64,000 nt of DNA, taken from the NCBI GenBank assembly GCA_017622495.1, contig JAGAQY010000032.1, positions 50,609 to 114,608 on the forward strand. Direction: 5' to 3'. Positions 9,408 to 19,900 of the stretch are shown in pieces (position 1 is the first letter of the stretch; every line of letters begins with the position of its first letter). The position numbers were made by a program, and so were the translations under genes. The notes below the pieces were generated by a model that was not told the origin of the DNA, made no database searches, and was given only the letters and a program-made list of their open reading frames with translations. The DNA is from Bacteroidaceae bacterium (GTDB taxonomy: Bacteria; Bacteroidota; Bacteroidia; Bacteroidales; Bacteroidaceae).

Positions 9408-11390
9408 ATGAATAAAAGGACATTTATATCCTTTGCCATAGGCATAGCAGCCATTGCAAGCATAGCACAGACAATCCCCAACGGCAATCCTCACCGTTTT
9501 CGTGCTACACAGAACCCCATCATTACACACAAGCATACAGCAGACCCCGCTCCTTTTGTCAAGGGAGACACACTATACCTCTATACAGGAGTTGACTTCG
9601 CCGGCAATCAGGGAGGCTACAAGATGCACGAATGGGCTCTCTTCACAACCACCGACATGATGAACTGGACAGAGCACAAGAGTCCGCTCCACGTCGACGA
9701 GTTCAAATGGCAAAATTCACATGCCGCCTATGCAGCCCATGTAGCCGAGAAGGACGGCAAGTACTACTTCTATGTATCGACCAACTGGTGCGGTATCGGT
9801 GTGGCAGTAGCAGACTCGCCCTACGGCCCCTTCAAAGACGTGTTGGGCAAGCCATTACTCACCAATGCCGACTGCCCTGGCACCGACCATTCATGGGCCT
9901 GCATCGACCCTGCCATCTACCAAGACGAGGAGGGAAATGCATGGATCTACTGGGGAAACCGCCGATGCTTTGCCGCCAAACTGAAGCCCAACATGATAGA
10001 GATCGACGGAGAGGTGATGGACATCACTCCCGAGGGTTCCAACTTTACAGAAGCTCCTTGGGTACACAAGCACAACGGGAAGTACTATCTGACCTTTGCT
10101 ACGGGATGGCCCGAGAAGTTGGGTTATGCCATAGGCGATACACCCATAGGTCCGTTTAAGTACAAAGGCATCTTCTCTGAGGTAGCAGGCAACAGCAACA
10201 CCACCCACCCCGGCATTGTAGAGTTTAAGGGCAAGACCATCCTCTTCACCCACAATGGTGCCCTGCATACCGGCACCAGCTATTCACGCTCTGTATGCGC
10301 ACAGGAGTTGAAGTACGACAAGGAAGGCAACATCACGAAGTGCGATATAACCACCGATGGCGTGCCCTATCTGCAAGAGTATTACGACCGCAAAGCCAAG
10401 GAGGAGAAAGCAGCCCGCAAGATGGAGAAAAAGATGGGCGCCTACCTCATGGTATACCACAAGGATGCCGACCACGGCCTGCACATGGCCATCAGCTACG
10501 ATGGCTATGAGTTCATCGCCCTCAACGAGGATAAGCCCCTCATCGCTGGCGACACCATCGCCATGCAGAAGGGCATACGCGACCCGCATATCTTCCGTGG
10601 CCCCGACGGCGCCTTCTACCTCGCCATGACCGACCTCCACGTGTTTGGCGTGCGCGACGGCCACCGCACCACGGAGTGGGAGCGCGACGGACGCAAGTAT
10701 GGTTGGGGAAACAATCGCGGACTCGTACTCATGAAGAGTACCGACCTGAAACACTGGACCCGCACCAACCTCAACTTCCAGAAGATGGGAGGCAAGTGGG
10801 CCGAAGTGGGCTGTGTGTGGGCTCCCGAGACTTGCTACGACTATGAGAAAGGCAAGCTGTTCCTGCACTTTACCACCCGTTTCGGCAACGGGCGCAACAT
10901 GATATACTACGTCTACATGAATGATGACTTCACGGCCATGGACAGTGAGCCCCAACTCCTGTTTGAGGCTCCCGAAGGCCGATACAACGTGATCGACAGC
11001 GACATCATGTACCACGACGGCACCTATCACCTCTACTACGTATCACACGAGCGCGGCGCAACCATCAAGCATGCCACAGCAGCCGACATCAAAGGTCCCT
11101 ACACGATGGACGAGCACTACTACGACGGCGTAAAGACCAGCCACGAGGCTCCCAACTGCTGGAAGCGTATCGGTGAAGACACATGGGTGGTGATGCACGA
11201 CAACTTCCATGCCCACCCCCACAACTTCGGTTTCACCGAGACACACGACTTCATCCACTACACCCCACTGGGCAATTTTGGCGATGGCAAGATGACACGC
11301 ACCAACTTCGCAGAGCAGAAGCACGGTGCCATCATCCACATCACCAAGAAGGAGGCCAAGATGCTGGAGAGGTATTGGAACAAGAAGTAA
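9408..11390 (+). CDS. Secreted glycoside hydrolase with two GH43-type domains
   Basis: 660 residues with a signal peptide (MNKRTFISFAIGIAAIASIA). Residues about 30-330 form a GH43 five-bladed propeller: catalytic-base Asp46 in HTADPAPF, a CIDPAIY modulator Asp, and acid Glu215 in FTEAPWVHKHNGKYYL. Residues about 345-655 form a second, divergent GH43-like propeller with Asp392 in GIRDPHIF, Glu474 in WAPETCYDY and a SDIMYHDGTYHLYYV segment. GH43 enzymes cleave arabinose, xylose or galactose linkages from plant or host glycans; the substrate cannot be told. It follows thiL by 29 bp with no obvious promoter, and a terminator at 11417-11450 closes it. Confidence 0.9.
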   Translation: MNKRTFISFAIGIAAIASIAQTIPNGNPHRFRATQNPIITHKHTADPAPFVKGDTLYLYTGVDFAGNQGGYKMHEWALFTTTDMMNWTEHKSPLHVDEFKWQNSHAAYAAHVAEKDGKYYFYVSTNWCGIGVAVADSPYGPFKDVLGKPLLTNADCPGTDHSWACIDPAIYQDEEGNAWIYWGNRRCFAAKLKPNMIEIDGEVMDITPEGSNFTEAPWVHKHNGKYYLTFATGWPEKLGYAIGDTPIGPFKYKGIFSEVAGNSNTTHPGIVEFKGKTILFTHNGALHTGTSYSRSVCAQELKYDKEGNITKCDITTDGVPYLQEYYDRKAKEEKAARKMEKKMGAYLMVYHKDADHGLHMAISYDGYEFIALNEDKPLIAGDTIAMQKGIRDPHIFRGPDGAFYLAMTDLHVFGVRDGHRTTEWERDGRKYGWGNNRGLVLMKSTDLKHWTRTNLNFQKMGGKWAEVGCVWAPETCYDYEKGKLFLHFTTRFGNGRNMIYYVYMNDDFTAMDSEPQLLFEAPEGRYNVIDSDIMYHDGTYHLYYVSHERGATIKHATAADIKGPYTMDEHYYDGVKTSHEAPNCWKRIGEDTWVVMHDNFHAHPHNFGFTETHDFIHYTPLGNFGDGKMTRTNFAEQKHGAIIHITKKEAKMLERYWNKK

Positions 11391-11416
11391 CGGTCCCTCT
11401 GGTATACAAAAGGAAA

Positions 11417-11450
11417 CACCCCCTGCTGCAGTCCGTTGCAGCAGGGGGTG
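11417..11450. terminator. Hairpin between convergent GH43 and murE genes
   Basis: Perfect 14-bp stem CACCCCCTGCTGCA (11417-11430) with a 6-nt loop and complementary arm 11437-11450. It sits between two convergent stop codons. Confidence 0.85.
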
Positions 11451-11469
11451 CTCATTATTGCGTTTTCAG

Positions 11470-12921
11470 TCACACGGCAAATGTATCACGCAGCACTTCC
11501 TTGTCGTCGAAGTGATGCTTCACCCCCTTTATGTCCTGATAGTTCTCGTGCCCCTTGCCGGCAACGAGGATGACATCGCCCTTCTCGGCAAGCATGCAGG
11601 CCGTGCGTATGGCCTCACGACGGTCAACGATGGAGATCACGCAGGACTTCTGCGCAGGAGTGAGCCCCGCAAGCATGTCATTGATGATGTCTTGCGGCTC
11701 CTCGAAACGGGGGTTATCGCTGGTGATGATGACCCTGTCGCTCCCCTTCACGGCCTCCTGAGCCATGATGGGGCGCTTGCCCTTGTCGCGGTTGCCACCG
11801 GCACCTACCACGGTGATGACCTTGCCCTTGCCACCCTGCACCTCGTGAATGGCACTCAGCACATTGGCTATGGCATCGGGAGTGTGGGCATAGTCGACAA
11901 TGGCGGTGAAGCCCTGCGGGGAGTGTACGGCATCGAAGCGTCCGTTCACGGGGCGCAACGTGCTGAGCACGGTGAGCACCTCTTCGGGGCGCTTGCCCAA
12001 GAGGCAGGCTGTGCCATATACGGCAAGGAGGTTACTGGCGTTGAACTTACCGATGAACTGCACGAACACCTCCACGCCGTTGATGTCGAGCATCATGCCG
12101 TCGAAGTAGTGCTCGAGGATACGTCCCTTGAAGTCGGCCAGGCTACGGAGCGAGTAGGTATACACCTTGGCACGCGTGTTCTGCGTCATCACCAGTCCGT
12201 TCTTGTCGTCGAGGTTGGTCACCACGAAAGCATCCTTGGGCAGTGCATCGAAGAAGGCCTTCTTGGCACGCAGGTAGTTGTCCACGGTCTTGTGATAGTC
12301 CATATGGTCGCGCGTGAGGTTGGTGAAGATACCTCCTGCAAACTTAAGTCCACCGATACGGCGCTGTGCCACGGAGTGTGAGCTCACCTCCATGAATACA
12401 TACTTGCAGCCCTCATCAGCCATACGTCCCAGCAGGGCATTGAGGGTGATGGCATCGGGCGTGGTATGCTCGGTAGGGATGGCCTCGCCATCTATGTAGT
12501 TGCATACGGTAGAGATGAGTCCGACCTTATATCCCATCGCGCGGAACATGTCATATAGGAGTGTCGCGATGGTGGTCTTGCCATTGGTGCCGGTGACACC
12601 TATCAGCCTCACCTTCTCCGTAGGATGATCATGGAAGGCCGTAGCGATAGGGCCTACGGCTTCTTCGCTGTCGGCCACACGGACGTAGGTGATGCCTTCG
12701 GTCAACGACTCGGGCAACTGCTCACACACGATGGCTACAGCCCCCTTGTCAATGGCGCCTTGTATATATTTATGTCCGTCGACCTGTGTGCCACGCATAG
12801 CCACAAAAAGATGGCCGGCTGCGATACGGCGCGAGTCGATATGCACATCGGCAATGTCGCACTGCGCATTGCCAATGACCTCTTCTACACGTAATCCTTT
12901 GATGATGTCTGAGAGTAACAT
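11470..12921 (-). CDS. murE: UDP-MurNAc-L-Ala-D-Glu:meso-DAP ligase MurE
   Basis: 483 residues. It adds meso-diaminopimelate to the peptidoglycan precursor in the cytoplasm. Visible: [14 protein letters not shown] in the N-terminal domain, the P-loop [36 protein letters not shown], the [12 protein letters not shown] segment, [10 protein letters not shown], and DNPR at residues 402-405, the signature that selects meso-DAP over lysine. In most Bacteroidetes murE is followed by mraY and murD; here a terminator and a convergent GH43 gene follow. The 197 bp upstream of it contain repeats rather than a promoter of clear type. Confidence 0.97.
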   Translation of the reverse strand: MLLSDIIKGLRVEEVIGNAQCDIADVHIDSRRIAAGHLFVAMRGTQVDGHKYIQGAIDKGAVAIVCEQLPESLTEGITYVRVADSEEAVGPIATAFHDHPTEKVRLIGVTGTNGKTTIATLLYDMFRAMGYKVGLISTVCNYIDGEAIPTEHTTPDAITLNALLGRMADEGCKYVFMEVSSHSVAQRRIGGLKFAGGIFTNLTRDHMDYHKTVDNYLRAKKAFFDALPKDAFVVTNLDDKNGLVMTQNTRAKVYTYSLRSLADFKGRILEHYFDGMMLDINGVEVFVQFIGKFNASNLLAVYGTACLLGKRPEEVLTVLSTLRPVNGRFDAVHSPQGFTAIVDYAHTPDAIANVLSAIHEVQGGKGKVITVVGAGGNRDKGKRPIMAQEAVKGSDRVIITSDNPRFEEPQDIINDMLAGLTPAQKSCVISIVDRREAIRTACMLAEKGDVILVAGKGHENYQDIKGVKHHFDDKEVLRDTFAV

Positions 12922-13008
12922 ATTATTTCCTTTTTTTAGTTATTAAAGGGAGTTATGTGTTTTGTGTAGTTATAAGGAGTTAAAGGGAGTTAGTCGCTCC
13001 GCTCCTTG

Positions 13009-13062
13009 GGAGATAAAGGCCATTAGCTTTTTCGCACGTAAGGACATTTAGCCTTTATCTCC
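13009..13062. repeat. 12-bp inverted repeat in the ftsI-murE gap
   Basis: GGAGATAAAGGC at 13009-13020 pairs perfectly with 13051-13062, leaving a 30-nt loop. It could be a processing or attenuation signal between ftsI and murE. Confidence 0.6.
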
Positions 13063-13103
13063 ATTTATCTCCATTTATCTCCTTCTATCTCCTTCTATCT
13101 CCT
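13054..13103. repeat. 10-bp tandem repeat, five copies
   Basis: Five units of TTTATCTCCA / TCTATCTCCT lie head to tail just after the ftsI stop. The first unit is shared with the right arm of the inverted repeat at 13009-13062. Further left, AAAGGGAGTTA occurs twice (around 12945 and 12980). Confidence 0.8.
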
Positions 13104-13118
13104 AAAACATTTAGCATC

Positions 13119-15323
13119 TTACTTCAACTTCAAATATATGGTCTGTCCTTTACGGACCGCATTGCCATGAGGTATGCTCTGCGAATACACCTTGCCCTTG
13201 CCCGAGATATTCACCTTGAGTCCACATGCCTCAAGCATATACAGGGCGTCTTTGGCTCCGAGCCCCTTCACATTGGGAACCTTTCCTTCGGCAGGGGTAA
13301 AGTCCACCTCGGTGAGTTGCAGTTGCTCTCCTGTATTTTTCACTTCGCCCCATATCGCTCTTTCTTTATTGTAGGCCTGATCGGCATTCCATGCATGGCG
13401 TATATCCAGCTTGTCGAGCACATAGCGGGCATCGGCAATATTCCCTCGCTTCACCTCAGGGATGAATACCGCGGTAGAGTCTACCAGTTCGCTTATCTCA
13501 CGCCGTGCATCACGTGCCATCACCAGCTTGGCAATCTTGCCGAAGGCAACGCCCGCAATGCCACCTCCCGATATCAGGCCACCCATGGTCTGCGTAGATA
13601 CGATGCAGGTGTACTTAGGATCATCGGCAGGGAAGAATCCGCAGAAGCTGAGCTGGTGGCCTCCGCCTTTGAGCTGCCCACCCTGGGCAATCTGCGCCGT
13701 ACCCGTCTTGCCAGCAACGAGGAAGTCATCCGATTTGGCTTGGCTTCCCAGGCCTGTAGGCTCGTTCACCACCATGGTAAGCATCTTGGTGATATCGTCC
13801 AGGGCCTGCTGCGAAGCTATCTTGTCGATGAGCACTTCGGGCTCAAACTCCTCCACCACCCTATCGTCATCGAGTATGGCCGATACGAGTCGCGGCTTCA
13901 TAAACTTGCCGTTATTGGCTATGGCATTGTAGAAAGAGACGATATTGATAGGAGCAATCTGCGTCTCGTAACCTATCGACATCCAGGGCAATGCCGTACG
14001 CGACCAATTGCTTCTGTTGGCATTGGGTTTTCTGATGACAGGTCTTCCTGTGCCCGGCAGCAAGGGGAAGTGGGTAGCCAATCCCATGCGATGCAATCCC
14101 TCGACAAATTTCTCCGGATTGTCTTTATAGTTTTCATTGATCAGACGGGCCGTACCCACATTGGAGGAGTACATCAGCACCTGAGGCACACTGAGCATGC
14201 CATAAGCACTTGCCTTGTTCCAGTTATGGTCTTTCATCGTTTCACGACCAAACCTGTACTGTCCCTTATGGGCGTCAACCGAATCGTTTATGCTGATTTT
14301 CTTGTCGTTGAGTGCTACCAGCAAGGATGCCGTCTTGAAGGTCGATCCGGGTTCCAGGATATCGGTCAGCGCATTGTTCTTCAACTCATAGTAGTTGCCA
14401 TCCTCTGCCCTGCTCATGTTGACCATCGCCTTGATGTCGCCTGTAGCTACCTCCATCACTATCGCCACACCCGTGCGTACATTACCGCCAGTCGCGTTCT
14501 GCATATCCAGCATATCGAGCACTGCCTTCTCTGCAATATCCTGAATCTCCACATTGAGTGTGGTCTTCACGTCATATCCATCTACGGCTGGTTTGTCCAC
14601 CACATATACCGTCTGCTTTCCGGCCTTCTTCTCGTGACCCCATCCGGGCTTGCCGCGAAGGTAGCTGTCATAGGCAAGTTCTATACCATTCTTGGCCGAG
14701 TCCACTTTGGCATATACATCACCCAAGGTGCGTCGGGCCAATGACCCAAAGATTTTCTTACGTTCAATATTCTTCTCGGTAAACAGACCTATAGAGTTCA
14801 TATATTCGCCCAGCACCGGCAGCTCCGTAATCTCCTTATATTGTGCATACGATATGCGCTTATGCCCATATATAGGCCAATGCCTGTAGCCCTTCGATCT
14901 CGCCTCCTTGGCAGCCATTCCCTCGCGGAAGGTGCGCTTAAACTCCTCCACGCTCTTGTCGGGGAGCACCCGGTGCAGTCCCTCGCATATCACGGTCAGG
15001 TTGTTCTTTATGAGCGTATCGCGCCTATGCTGCGCCTTCTGTCTGCGCCCTTCATCAGAGTCGGTCACCCAGAAGTCCATAAACAACGTATACTGGGGTG
15101 CACTGGTAGCCATCAGCTGTCCGTCATCACTGAGTATATTTCCGCGCTTGGGTGCAATGGCCACACTATCCTTGACCCCACGGCTTCCCACCTCACGCCA
15201 ATAGTTGCGCTCGAACACCATCACCGAGAAGGCTTTGCCCAGTACGGCCAAACCGATGATGGCCATAAAGATGATGATGGTAAAGTAACGTGAGATTATT
15301 CTATTATCTTTTGATTTCTGCAT
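13119..15323 (-). CDS. ftsI: Penicillin-binding protein FtsI-type with PASTA domain
   Basis: 734 residues. One N-terminal membrane helix (FTIIIFMAIIGLAVLGKAF), a dimerisation domain starting at APKRGNILSDDG, then a transpeptidase domain with the nucleophile Ser327 in STFK (EPGSTFKTAS), SSN (MYSSNVGTARL) and KTGT (VAGKTGTAQI). A single PASTA domain ends the protein (VPNVKGLGAKDALYMLEACG). It crosslinks septal peptidoglycan at division. It lies in the order rsmH-ftsL-ftsI-murE, as in dcw clusters. E. coli FtsI has no PASTA domain; Bacteroidetes FtsI usually does. Confidence 0.95.
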   Translation of the reverse strand: MQKSKDNRIISRYFTIIIFMAIIGLAVLGKAFSVMVFERNYWREVGSRGVKDSVAIAPKRGNILSDDGQLMATSAPQYTLFMDFWVTDSDEGRRQKAQHRRDTLIKNNLTVICEGLHRVLPDKSVEEFKRTFREGMAAKEARSKGYRHWPIYGHKRISYAQYKEITELPVLGEYMNSIGLFTEKNIERKKIFGSLARRTLGDVYAKVDSAKNGIELAYDSYLRGKPGWGHEKKAGKQTVYVVDKPAVDGYDVKTTLNVEIQDIAEKAVLDMLDMQNATGGNVRTGVAIVMEVATGDIKAMVNMSRAEDGNYYELKNNALTDILEPGSTFKTASLLVALNDKKISINDSVDAHKGQYRFGRETMKDHNWNKASAYGMLSVPQVLMYSSNVGTARLINENYKDNPEKFVEGLHRMGLATHFPLLPGTGRPVIRKPNANRSNWSRTALPWMSIGYETQIAPINIVSFYNAIANNGKFMKPRLVSAILDDDRVVEEFEPEVLIDKIASQQALDDITKMLTMVVNEPTGLGSQAKSDDFLVAGKTGTAQIAQGGQLKGGGHQLSFCGFFPADDPKYTCIVSTQTMGGLISGGGIAGVAFGKIAKLVMARDARREISELVDSTAVFIPEVKRGNIADARYVLDKLDIRHAWNADQAYNKERAIWGEVKNTGEQLQLTEVDFTPAEGKVPNVKGLGAKDALYMLEACGLKVNISGKGKVYSQSIPHGNAVRKGQTIYLKLK

Positions 15324-15360
15324 ATATTATTCTGTCGTTGATGTTGCTATGGTGTGGCTG

Positions 15361-15696
15361 TCATTTCTTTATCACTACGGGTGCATTTGTCGATGTCTTC
15401 AGTTCGCTACCCTGGCTCACAATAAATTTCTGTATATTCGACTCACGGCTTTTCTCCATCAGTTCGCTCGACCGTGCCAATGCCTCGTTCTTCACATCAA
15501 GAAGGTCTGATCTGAGATTCTCTATCTTGACCTGCTCTTGCTGGAAGGCATATCGGTTGCTCACATATACGATAATCAGTGCTGCAATCAGCAGGAACAG
15601 TCCCAGCTGTCGTTGCAGGAAAGGGCTCAGTAGCATATCGCCTCCGAGCCACTGCTTGAGCGACCACTTGTGTTTCTTGTTCTGTTCGGTAGCCAT
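15361..15696 (-). CDS. ftsL: FtsL-like division protein
   Basis: 111 residues with the FtsL layout: a short basic cytoplasmic tail, one membrane helix (LGLFLLIAALIIVYVSNRYA, about residues 31-50) and a periplasmic coiled coil (QQEQVKIENLRSDLLDVKNE). FtsL joins FtsB and FtsQ in the divisome and activates FtsW/FtsI. Sequence conservation of FtsL is low, so the call relies on topology and its position between rsmH and ftsI, where ftsL sits in other Bacteroidetes. Confidence 0.85.
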   Translation of the reverse strand: MATEQNKKHKWSLKQWLGGDMLLSPFLQRQLGLFLLIAALIIVYVSNRYAFQQEQVKIENLRSDLLDVKNEALARSSELMEKSRESNIQKFIVSQGSELKTSTNAPVVIKK

Positions 15697-15761
15697 CTTG
15701 TTCTATTACAATTTGTACGTTTTCTTGTCCGCAATTATTGGTTCCTTCCTAAAAGGATCCT

Positions 15762-16667
15762 TTACCTCCTTTTCTCTCCTATCCTCAGCTTCGCACTGCG
15801 TGAGCGGGGGTTTACCTCCTGCTCCTCGCGACTGGCTACAGCCACCTTTCCTACCATGCGGTATGGCGAGGGTTTGGTGCCATAGATATCCTGCTCTACC
15901 TTGCCCTCCACATTGCCTGTCTTCATCAGGTTCTTCACCAGTCGGTCTTCGAGCGAGTGGTAGGTGAGCACGACCAGTCGTCCGCCTGGGCGCAGCAGCT
16001 CGGTTGCCGACTGCAGCATCTCTTTCAGTGCCTCCATCTCCTCATTGACCTCTATGCGCAATGCTTGGAAGAGCTTGGCCATCTCTTTCTTCTCGCGGTC
16101 GCGCCCGAAGAGCCGCTTCACCGTCTCGTACAGCTGTCCGGTAGTCTCTATGGGAGCCTGCGCACGGGCCTTCACGATGACCGATGCCAGTTTGCGGCTA
16201 TTGAGCAGTTCGCCATACAGGTAGAATATCTCGGCCAGGCGCTCCTCATCGTATGTGTTGATGATGTCGGCCGCGGTACGTCCCTCGCGACGGTTCATGC
16301 GCATATCCAGCTTGGCATCGAAGCGGAAGGAGAATCCCAGCTCACCCTCATCAAACTGATGGCTCGAGACACCGAGGTCGGCCAACACGCCGTCGAGCTG
16401 TTCCACGCCATGGTAGCGCATCCAGTTGTACAGATAGCGGAAGTTGCTTCTCACGAAAGTGAATCGCTCGTCGTCAACGATATTGCGTTCTGCGTCGGCA
16501 TCCTGGTCGAAGCTATATAGATGTGCGTCAGCATCCATCCTGCGAAGTATCTCGCGCGAGTGACCGCCACCGCCAAAGGTCATGTCGGCATACACGCCAC
16601 CGGGAGCTATATCCAGGCCATCTACTGTCTCGTGCAGCATCACTGGTATGTGATAGGGAACATCCAT
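15762..16667 (-). CDS. rsmH: 16S rRNA (cytosine1402-N4)-methyltransferase RsmH
   Basis: 301 residues from the ATG at 16667, chosen because the family begins with (M)xxYHIPVMLHETV; an in-frame ATG 25 codons upstream (16742) would add a non-conserved tail. RsmH methylates C1402 of 16S rRNA with SAM. Motifs: ADMTFGGGGHSREIL (SAM binding), DGVLADLGVSSHQFD, GFSFRFDAKLDMRMN, FQALRIEVNEEME and VLTYHSLEDRLVKN. It heads the rsmH-ftsL-ftsI-murE group; mraZ, which usually precedes it, is absent from the window. A TAACTTTG -7 box lies about 94 bp upstream. Confidence 0.95.
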   Translation of the reverse strand: MDVPYHIPVMLHETVDGLDIAPGGVYADMTFGGGGHSREILRRMDADAHLYSFDQDADAERNIVDDERFTFVRSNFRYLYNWMRYHGVEQLDGVLADLGVSSHQFDEGELGFSFRFDAKLDMRMNRREGRTAADIINTYDEERLAEIFYLYGELLNSRKLASVIVKARAQAPIETTGQLYETVKRLFGRDREKKEMAKLFQALRIEVNEEMEALKEMLQSATELLRPGGRLVVLTYHSLEDRLVKNLMKTGNVEGKVEQDIYGTKPSPYRMVGKVAVASREEQEVNPRSRSAKLRIGEKRR

Positions 16668-16760
16668 CAGATAAAGAGTTTTACAAGTTTGGAAAAATGT
16701 TTTCAGCAGTCTCGTATCTACAAAGAGTATCTGCCGTGACACAATCTATCATTCTCGCCC

Positions 16761-16768
16761 CAAAGTTA
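16761..16768 (-). promoter_or_regulatory. -7 box (TAACTTTG) for rsmH cluster
   Basis: Minus-strand TAACTTTG matches TAnnTTTG. No clear -33 TTTG at the expected distance. It would drive rsmH-ftsL-ftsI(-murE). Confidence 0.55.
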
Positions 16769-16994
16769 CACAAATCCCCACAATCGTCCACCATAAACCT
16801 GCAAAAATATTTCCGTCGCCAGCATTAAGAATCTCTTTCAGTCCCGACCTGCGGAGCAAGAAATGGGGCCGCTCCGCATGAAGCGACCCCAAGGGGTTAA
16901 CGATGACCGGTGCGGTGACCGGTGAGTGGTGAGTGGGCTATAGTATCTATAGGGCTTATAGGGTCTATAGTTATCTCTTAGCCATCAGACCCTC
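16769..16994. other. Intergenic region between M60 peptidase and rsmH
   Basis: No gene is seen. An imperfect hairpin GGGGCCGCT with AGCGACCCC (16865-16890) may terminate the M60 transcript. To its right come short direct repeats (GTGACCGGTGAGTGGTGAGTG) and three CTATAG copies around 16938-16972. Confidence 0.6.
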
Positions 16995-19900
16995 CTACTT
17001 CAGTATCACCTTGCGTCCATCGAGGATGTAGATGCCTGGTGTGGGATGTTGCACGGGGCGTCCCATCAGGTCATAGTACACGCCAGTAGCAGTAGCATGC
17101 TCTACCGGTTCGATGCCAGTGACATCGAAGCGGCCGATAGGTATGAGCATCCACTGAGCAGCTTTGGTGGTATACTGCACATAGCCGTTGTCGCCGCTCT
17201 GCACATTCCACATGCCGTCTTCATCCGACAAGGTATAGCCATATGCATCTGTCGATACGGTCATGGTATATGCAGTAGCCTCTACCGAGCCGTTGGCATA
17301 GATGTAGCGTCCGCTGGTGCCTACGGCCTCGCCTGTATAGAGGTTGTAGATGTAATACTGTCCTTCGGCTTCGCCGGGGCGCAGATAGAACCAGTAGTTG
17401 TGGTCCGATGCATCGGTCAGTTCGCTGGTGCGCAGTGCTCCATTGTATCGTCCTGCACCCTCAAAATGATATGCGTAGGCTTCGGTGTCGAGGCACTGGA
17501 GGTAATAGCACATTGCCTCATCGCCGACAGTAGCCTCGGGCAGTGTCAGTGGCTTCTTGTAAGCCGCCTTCACGGCACGATGGGCAGCGTCGAGGGGTGC
17601 ATAGCAGTCTTCCAGATAGGCATAGCCTTCGGCCAGAGCCTTGCGTGCTGCATCATAGGCAGCCTGCAGAGTTGCCACATAGGCAGACAGGTTATCATCC
17701 AGGATGGTGATGTCATCATGGAACTTCAGGGCGGGCTCGGTCTCGGCCACCAGTTCGTTGAGGGTTACAGCCACCATGCCGATGAGTGCTTCGAGCTTGG
17801 CCTTCATCGCCTCGCTATGGTTGTCGGCTACGGAGTAGAGTGTCCACTGTGCATTGGCCGAGCTTCCGTTCACTGCGGTCACATTCTTATTGCTCTCGCT
17901 CGAGAGATACAGGGCTGTATTCTTCGCGCTCTGCAGCAAGAATCGTGAGGGTTCATCCTCAATCAGGTTAAATGCCACAGCCTCCTTGCTATCCTTGGCT
18001 TCGGCTTTGACGCGCACGTTTTCCGAAACGATAGATACGTAGAGTCCCGTCTCCACATTCTGTACATAGTACTGGTGCTCCACACCCGTGGGCACGAGCA
18101 CCCACTGCTTCTTGGTATTCTCTGCAGGCGAGGCAAAGGTTACCTTGAGTCCGGCAGTAGAGTACTCGAGCGAGTTGTTCTTATGGCGCACACTTCCCAG
18201 TGCATAGTAGTCATCCTCATATACCGGCACCTTGGCTATTGCCATCTCGGTGAGTTGCACCACCATCTGGTCCAGTGCCATGGCCCACTCTCCGTATGAG
18301 CACATCGAGGTGTCCTGATTGTCGCGTGCCGCCTCGGCAGCCTCCACGAGTGCCTGCAGCTCGGTCAGGTAGTCGGCCTTGAAGTATCCTACGTTGACAC
18401 CCTTATCATCGGAGAGGTTCAGGATAGCCTTAGCTGCCGAGAGTGAGGTCTTCAGTGCCTGCAGTTGCTCCTCTTCGGTGCCGTCTTCGGCCTTTGACTT
18501 CACCACCACGTCATCGCCCACAGGAGCTATTGCCACAACAGAGGCTTCGCCCGAGCGCACCAGTGAGAGCACCTCATCGTTTATCGTAAACGAGTAGTGG
18601 TTGGCGAAGGCCAGTATCTCGCCCTCCTTATTATATATGGCAAATCCTGCTGCGCCGTTGCCACCGCTCAGTGTCACCTTGTTGTCCACCAGGGCATATA
18701 CATACTTCCCTGTGATGGTGGTGTCGGGGGTCGCGAAGAGCACATACGAGCCTACCTGGGCATTGGAGCCATTTGTGGTAGACCCTCCGTCCCAGTAGCT
18801 GCGCTGGGTCTTTCCGTCGTGGCTATAGGTGGCCTCGGGAGTGCAGTCGTTGATGAAGAGGGGTTTGTTGTTTACGGGATAGCCCTTTGCCTTGACGGCA
18901 GCGATGGCAGCATCGATATCGGCCTGCGACTGGGTATACTCAGAGTTGGAGTAGTCGCCCACGAAACGGCTGCTCATGACACGGAAGAATCCGTATGCGC
19001 GGAAGAATTCGGTGAGGTCCTCCTGTGCAGCCTCGCAGCACATCTGATAGAAGTGCAGGATGGTGGTCTTACCCTGCTGGTAGTATCCGCCCGACATGGG
19101 GTTGTGGCGCAGCAGCTCGAAGAGTTTGGGGTAGAACTGTGTGTCGTTGCCTGCACGGTGATAGTACAGCCACAGGCGGTAGTACATCTGCGTGAGTGCC
19201 CAGATGTTGTTGCCGAAGAAGTCGCCTCCGGCCTTGAAGTTGTCATACACCTTGGGAAGACTACCCTCCGAGCCGTTCACGCGTGAGGTTCCCATGCCCA
19301 TATACCACACGGCAATGTTTGAGAACAGGTTGTTGGTCACCTCGGTGAGTCCGTTCACGGTGAGCAGTCCCTGATGCTGGTGACCAATTTCGTGGGCGGG
19401 GCCCCATGTGGGGCCAGCCTCTGTTGCAATCTGTGTCAGCACACTCGGTGTGGTGTTGATATGGTATCCGCAATGGTCCCAGCTGCCATACATGTAGCCC
19501 GATACGGTACCGAATGCCAATCCGTGATGGTTGTAGTAGTCGGCATAGTTGCGTCCCTCGCAGTAGTCATAGTATCCTTCGTAGTCATACATCTCGGCCT
19601 TGTTTTCCCAGGCGCCGTCCCATCGGGGATAGAGCAGGTTCATCGAGTCGGCCACCTCCTTGCTCACCAGGCCCATCGTCATCTTCTCTATCAGCATGAT
19701 ACGGTCCCATGCCTCCACGATGGCATTGATGCGCTGGTTCTCGGGCAGGCTGGCAGGCAGCTCTTCGGGGAAGAGCTTGGCCAGTCCCCTCTCGGTCCAT
19801 GTATTGCCGTTGTCCTCGGTGACGGTCACATCGTTGAGTTCAAACTGCAACACCTGCTGGCGGCCCAGGATGGTGATGTTGCGCATGTTGGCACGCTCCT

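Noticed and set aside
13167..14744. Long plus-strand open frame antisense to ftsI
   Set aside because: It lies wholly opposite a clear penicillin-binding protein with all motifs; the frame is open because of codon bias and resembles no family.
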